Shown here: piece by piece, positions 4,186-7,229 of the stretch
Layout: each line of letters starts with the position of its first letter
Position numbering within the stretch: position 1 is the stretch's first letter
Assembly: GCA_910587575.1 (NCBI GenBank)
Contig: CAJULU010000037.1
Coordinates: 19,392 to 26,620, forward strand
Length of the DNA: 7,229 bases
Source: an uncultured Dorea sp.
GTDB lineage: Bacteria > Bacillota > Clostridia > Lachnospirales > Lachnospiraceae
Direction of reading: 5' to 3'
Made by a program: the position numbers and the translations under genes
The notes under the pieces: model-generated
The model's input: the letters and a program-made list of their open reading frames with translations, nothing else
Told to the model about the DNA's origin: nothing
Database searches by the model: none

Positions 4186-7114
4186 TTTTTGGGAACGGTT
4201 CAAAGCCGGTATAACAGAGATTTTTCAGTCCCGGGTGATTGTCATCATTCTGATGTTCTGCATCATGTCCGCAGTCCTGGTACAGAGGGTATTCTATCTG
4301 CAGATTGTAAAGGGACAGGAATATCTGGATGATTATAAGCTGCAGATACAGAAGACCAAGGAAGTACAGGGAACCCGCGGGAATATCTATGACCGCAACG
4401 GATATCTCCTGGCTTATAATGAACTGGCATATGCGGTCACCATAGAAGATAACGGTGAATATGACGACCGGGAGCATAAGAACGAGGAACTGAACAGAGT
4501 CGTATCCAGCGTGATCCGCATGGTGGAATCCAACGGGGATACGGTAATCAATAATTTCGGTGTGATTCTGGATAACAATAACAATTATATGTATGTGGCG
4601 GAGAATGAGACACAGCGCCTCAGGTTTATTGCGGACGTCTATGGGAAGCGTACCATTGACGAACTTTCTGCCAGACAGAAAGGGATTTCGGCGGAAGCCC
4701 TCATTGATTACCTGTGTACAGACGAGGTGAATGGATATGGAATTGACCAGTCCGCCATGGAAAGGACGGAAGTCCTTAAGCTGGTGAATGTGCGTTATGC
4801 AATCTCGCTGAACAGTTATCAGAAATTTATCGCTACCACCATTGCGGAGGATGTCAGTGAGGAGACGGTTGCCATTGTCATGGAGAACCTGGATGATCTG
4901 CAGGGTGTAAGTATCGAAGAGGAATCTATGAGACGGTACGCAGACAGCTATTGTTTTGCGAATATTATCGGTTATATCGGACAGATTTCCCAGGAAGAGT
5001 ACGATGCCCTGGGGAAAGAAGAAAAGAAAGAATATTCCAAGACGGACACCATCGGAAAAGCAGGCCTTGAGAAGACTATGGATTCCGAACTCCAGGGAAA
5101 AAAGGGGGAGATCAAACTCTATGTCAACAGTGTGGGTAAGGTAATCGAGACGATTAATGAGAAGGCGCCTAAGGCGGGGAGCGATGTGTACCTTTCTATT
5201 GATGCGAATCTGCAGAAAGCGGCATATCATGTAATAGAACAGGAACTGGCCGGTATTCTTCTGTCTAAAATCCAGAATGCCCTGGATTATGACCGTTCCC
5301 AGGTGAAGGATGGCAGTGACGTGATTATCCCCATCGGCGATGTTTATAATTCGTTTATCAGCAACGAGATTCTGGACATGAACCATTTTGGGGAAGAAGA
5401 AGCCGGCGCAACGGAGAAAGAAGTTTTTTCCGCCTTTTCCGCCAGGAAAGAGACGGTGGTCCAGGAACTGGCAGAGATTCTTTCAGACCCCGGTGCCAGG
5501 GCTTACCGTGAGTTCCCGAAGGAGCAGCAGGCCTATCTTACCTACATTGTCTCTGACCTGCTGACTGGAAGCGGTATTATCAGGTCAGATGCCATTAACA
5601 CAGATGATGCCACATACAAAGCATGGAGAGATGATGAGAGTATTAATATTTACACGTATCTGACCTATGTGATTTCCCAGAACTGGGTGGATACCTCTCT
5701 GTTAAAAGAATATGCATCTTCAGAGGGAGAATATACCGATTCCAATGAACTTTACCAGGGAATGATGAATTATATTCTGGAGGATATCCGGGACAGCAGC
5801 AGCTTTAATAAACTGATTTACCGTTATATGATAAAGTCGGGTGCCGTGACGGGCCGGCAGATCTGTCTCATGCTTTATGAGCAGGGGATACTTGCTTTTG
5901 ACGAGGCACAGTACAATGGGTTGAATTCCGGCGGAATCTCTGCCTATGATTTTGTCAGGGGGAAGATTGAGACACTGGATATTACGCCGGGACAGCTTGC
6001 GCTGGAACCATGTACCGGTTCCATCGTTATCACCGATACGGACAGCGGGAAAGTGCTTGCCTGCGTATCCTACCCGGGATACGATAACAACCGCCTTGCC
6101 AATGCAATGGATTCCAATTATTACAAGAAGCTGGTAACTGACCAGGCAAGGCCGTTTTATAATAATGCAACCCAGGAGAAGACGGCTCCCGGTTCTACTT
6201 ATAAACCGCTGGTTTCCATTGCAGGACTGATGGAAGGGGTAATTGACGTGAATACCTATCTGCCCTGCAGCGGCGTCTACAAAAAAGTAGAACCGAATCC
6301 TACCTGCTGGATTAACCCGGGAGCACACGGGGGACTGAATGTGGCAGGGGCGCTGCAGCATTCCTGTAACTGTTTTTACTATGAAGTAGGTTACCGGATG
6401 AGCCTTCAGGACAATGGGATCTCACAGATCGGCTCGGATAACAGCGAAGGGGCGGCAACGGAAGTATATTATTCCAGCAATCTCGGACTGGAGACATTGA
6501 AAAAGTATGCAACGCAGTTCGGGCTGAATGAGACTTCGGGGCTGGAGATCCCGGAAGCCGATCCCCAGATTTCTGACGATTCCTCTGTACCGTCGGCCAT
6601 CGGTCAGGGTACGAATAACTATACTGTCAGCCAGTTAGCCCGTTATACGACAGCCATTGCCAACAAAGGCACGGTATATAACTTAAGCCTGCTTGACAAA
6701 GTCACTTCCGTGGATGGTAACGTCATCAAGGAGTATGAACCAGAGGTGGCCAGCACAATTACCGATGTGCCGGATTCATACTGGAATGCCGTTCATACCG
6801 GAATGCGCAACATGGTTATTTCCCACGGTGACTTGTTCCCTAAATTAAATGCAAGTGATGTAGAACTGTCTGGAAAGTCAGGTACAGCACAGCAGAGTAA
6901 GACACATCCCGACCATGGGCTTTTCATCGGATTTGCCCCCAGTGACAGCCCGGAAGTCGCATTTGCAGTCCGTATTGCGAACGGTTACAGTTCCAATTAT
7001 GCCTGTGACATTGCCAATTATGTGTTGGAATACTATTACGAGATAACTCCGGAGAATGAACTGATTACCGGGAAGGCAGCCAAGGTTACTTCGGGAGCGA
7101 TAGGAGGAGATTAG
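4178..7114 (+). CDS. mrdA: penicillin-binding protein 2, class B transpeptidase of the elongasome, extra-large form
   Basis: Class B PBP that cross-links peptidoglycan during lateral growth, working with a RodA-type polymerase and MreC. From TTG 4178 it has 978 residues, well above the roughly 600-720 usual for PBP2. Order: cytoplasmic tail, membrane anchor (about 20-41), dimerisation/pedestal region starting at RGNIYDRNG (67-75) with the IGKAGLE motif at 292-298, then the transpeptidase domain. All three active-site motifs are present: Ser673-T-Y-Lys676 (nucleophile in PGSTYKP), Ser729-C-Asn731, and Lys900-S-G. About 240 residues of acidic, helix-rich sequence (roughly 365-605, bases 5270-5990) are inserted between the LQKAAYHVIEQEL helix and the GSIVITDTDSGKVLA strand of the catalytic domain. 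The pedestal also seems longer than in E. coli. Cys697, Cys710, His717 and Cys730 match the placement of a reported PBP2 zinc site. The start overlaps mreD by eight bases. Clostridial PBP2 proteins of similar size exist as I recall, so this is probably a lineage form, not a fusion artefact. Confidence 0.95.
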   Translation: MYSFWERFKAGITEIFQSRVIVIILMFCIMSAVLVQRVFYLQIVKGQEYLDDYKLQIQKTKEVQGTRGNIYDRNGYLLAYNELAYAVTIEDNGEYDDREHKNEELNRVVSSVIRMVESNGDTVINNFGVILDNNNNYMYVAENETQRLRFIADVYGKRTIDELSARQKGISAEALIDYLCTDEVNGYGIDQSAMERTEVLKLVNVRYAISLNSYQKFIATTIAEDVSEETVAIVMENLDDLQGVSIEEESMRRYADSYCFANIIGYIGQISQEEYDALGKEEKKEYSKTDTIGKAGLEKTMDSELQGKKGEIKLYVNSVGKVIETINEKAPKAGSDVYLSIDANLQKAAYHVIEQELAGILLSKIQNALDYDRSQVKDGSDVIIPIGDVYNSFISNEILDMNHFGEEEAGATEKEVFSAFSARKETVVQELAEILSDPGARAYREFPKEQQAYLTYIVSDLLTGSGIIRSDAINTDDATYKAWRDDESINIYTYLTYVISQNWVDTSLLKEYASSEGEYTDSNELYQGMMNYILEDIRDSSSFNKLIYRYMIKSGAVTGRQICLMLYEQGILAFDEAQYNGLNSGGISAYDFVRGKIETLDITPGQLALEPCTGSIVITDTDSGKVLACVSYPGYDNNRLANAMDSNYYKKLVTDQARPFYNNATQEKTAPGSTYKPLVSIAGLMEGVIDVNTYLPCSGVYKKVEPNPTCWINPGAHGGLNVAGALQHSCNCFYYEVGYRMSLQDNGISQIGSDNSEGAATEVYYSSNLGLETLKKYATQFGLNETSGLEIPEADPQISDDSSVPSAIGQGTNNYTVSQLARYTTAIANKGTVYNLSLLDKVTSVDGNVIKEYEPEVASTITDVPDSYWNAVHTGMRNMVISHGDLFPKLNASDVELSGKSGTAQQSKTHPDHGLFIGFAPSDSPEVAFAVRIANGYSSNYACDIANYVLEYYYEITPENELITGKAAKVTSGAIGGD
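5270..5990 (+). other. large lineage-specific insertion inside the PBP2 transpeptidase domain
   Basis: This coding stretch (about residues 365-605 of PBP2) lies between the first helix of the transpeptidase domain and the GSIVITDTDSGKVLA strand that normally follows within a short distance. It is rich in Asp, Glu, Tyr and Ser and reads as helical, with segments such as TYLTYVISQNW and LYQGMMNYILEDI. It contains no Cys until ICLMLYEQG near its end and shows no motif I can name. Its base composition looks like the rest of the gene. Boundaries are approximate. Confidence 0.6.
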
Positions 7115-7133
7115 AACAGATTGCATTGAAAGG

Positions 7134-7139
7134 AAAGGA
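7134..7139 (+). promoter_or_regulatory. ribosome binding site deciding the minC start
   Basis: AAAGGA lies nine bases before GTG 7149. The nearby ATG at 7147 is followed at once by a TGA, so GTG 7149 is the only sensible start. Confidence 0.6.
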
Positions 7140-7148
7140 TGAGTCTAT

Positions 7149-7229
7149 GTGAAAGATCCGGTGCTCATTAAGAGCAACAGATACGGGATTACGATTTATT
7201 TCGACCCGGACATGCCCTATGAGGAACTG
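7149..7229 (+). CDS. minC: septum site-determining protein MinC, N-terminal fragment
   Basis: The first 27 codons read MKDPVLIKSNRYGITIYFDP and continue to PYEEL, then run off the right edge. The pattern of a short strand (VLIKSN), a glycine turn and a second strand (GITIYF), followed by a (P/S)xEEL helix start, matches the N-terminal domain of MinC. MinC blocks FtsZ assembly and is placed at the poles by MinD. The gene lies 34 bases after mrdA with no terminator between, so it belongs to the same operon; minD and minE would be expected beyond the window. The start codon is GTG. The call rests on a short fragment plus the well-known mreBCD-mrdA-minCD order. Confidence 0.85.
   Translation, partial: MKDPVLIKSNRYGITIYFDPDMPYEEL

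Noticed and set aside
4133..5386. Long open frame of 417 codons on the minus strand opposite mreD and PBP2
   Set aside because: It lies wholly opposite well-supported genes, has the Ile/His-rich composition typical of a reverse-strand shadow, and matches no family I recognise.
5720..6361. Minus-strand open frame of 213 codons opposite the PBP2 catalytic region
   Set aside because: It covers the PBP2 active-site coding sequence, which is certain, and its product has no recognisable domain.
7115..7148. Terminator or promoter between mrdA and minC
   Set aside because: The 34 bases contain no inverted repeat with a T tract and no convincing -35/-10 pair; they hold only the minC ribosome binding site.

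Overview
The window looks like a chromosomal segment of a Gram-positive Clostridia member, most likely Lachnospiraceae. The reasons are strong AGGAGG-type ribosome binding sites, moderate GC, and the gene order DUF4321 - radC - mreB - mreC - mreD - mrdA (PBP2) - minC. This is the cell-shape and division-site operon common in Firmicutes. The family assignment is inference from protein style and gene order.

Layout: bases 1-67 hold the last codons of a plus-strand gene, tentatively a COG2509-type FAD-dependent oxidoreductase. It meets tail to tail, with a 4-base overlap, a minus-strand gene for a small multi-spanning membrane protein of unknown function (64-576). A divergent promoter region (577-759) separates that gene from the plus-strand operon. 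The operon then runs to the right edge with short gaps or overlaps and no visible terminator: a DUF4321 membrane protein (760-1020), RadC (about 1060-1752), MreB (1769-2738, broken), MreC (2741-3664), MreD (3667-4185), a very large PBP2 (4178-7114) and the first 27 codons of MinC (7149 to the edge).

How the genes work together: MreB, MreC, MreD and PBP2 are parts of the elongasome, which directs lateral peptidoglycan synthesis. MinC inhibits FtsZ assembly away from midcell. RadC and the DUF4321 protein travel with this operon in many Firmicutes without a firmly known link to it.

The most notable point is that mreB is not intact. The reading frame stops at 2582-2584, and the conserved C-terminal part continues in another frame. 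Alignment from memory with canonical MreB indicates that about 14 residues just before the LTGG adenosine motif are also missing. The sequence at 2546-2557 reads as a conserved MreB segment in both frames, which is what a deletion between short direct repeats would leave. This MreB is also divergent at its nucleotide-pocket motifs. PBP2 is unusual as well: it carries about 240 extra residues inside the transpeptidase region and a Cys/Cys/His/Cys set that matches the position of the zinc site known from some PBP2 proteins. No RNA genes, insertion sequences or CRISPR arrays were seen. The window is otherwise a conserved housekeeping region, and I see no evidence of a wholly new system.
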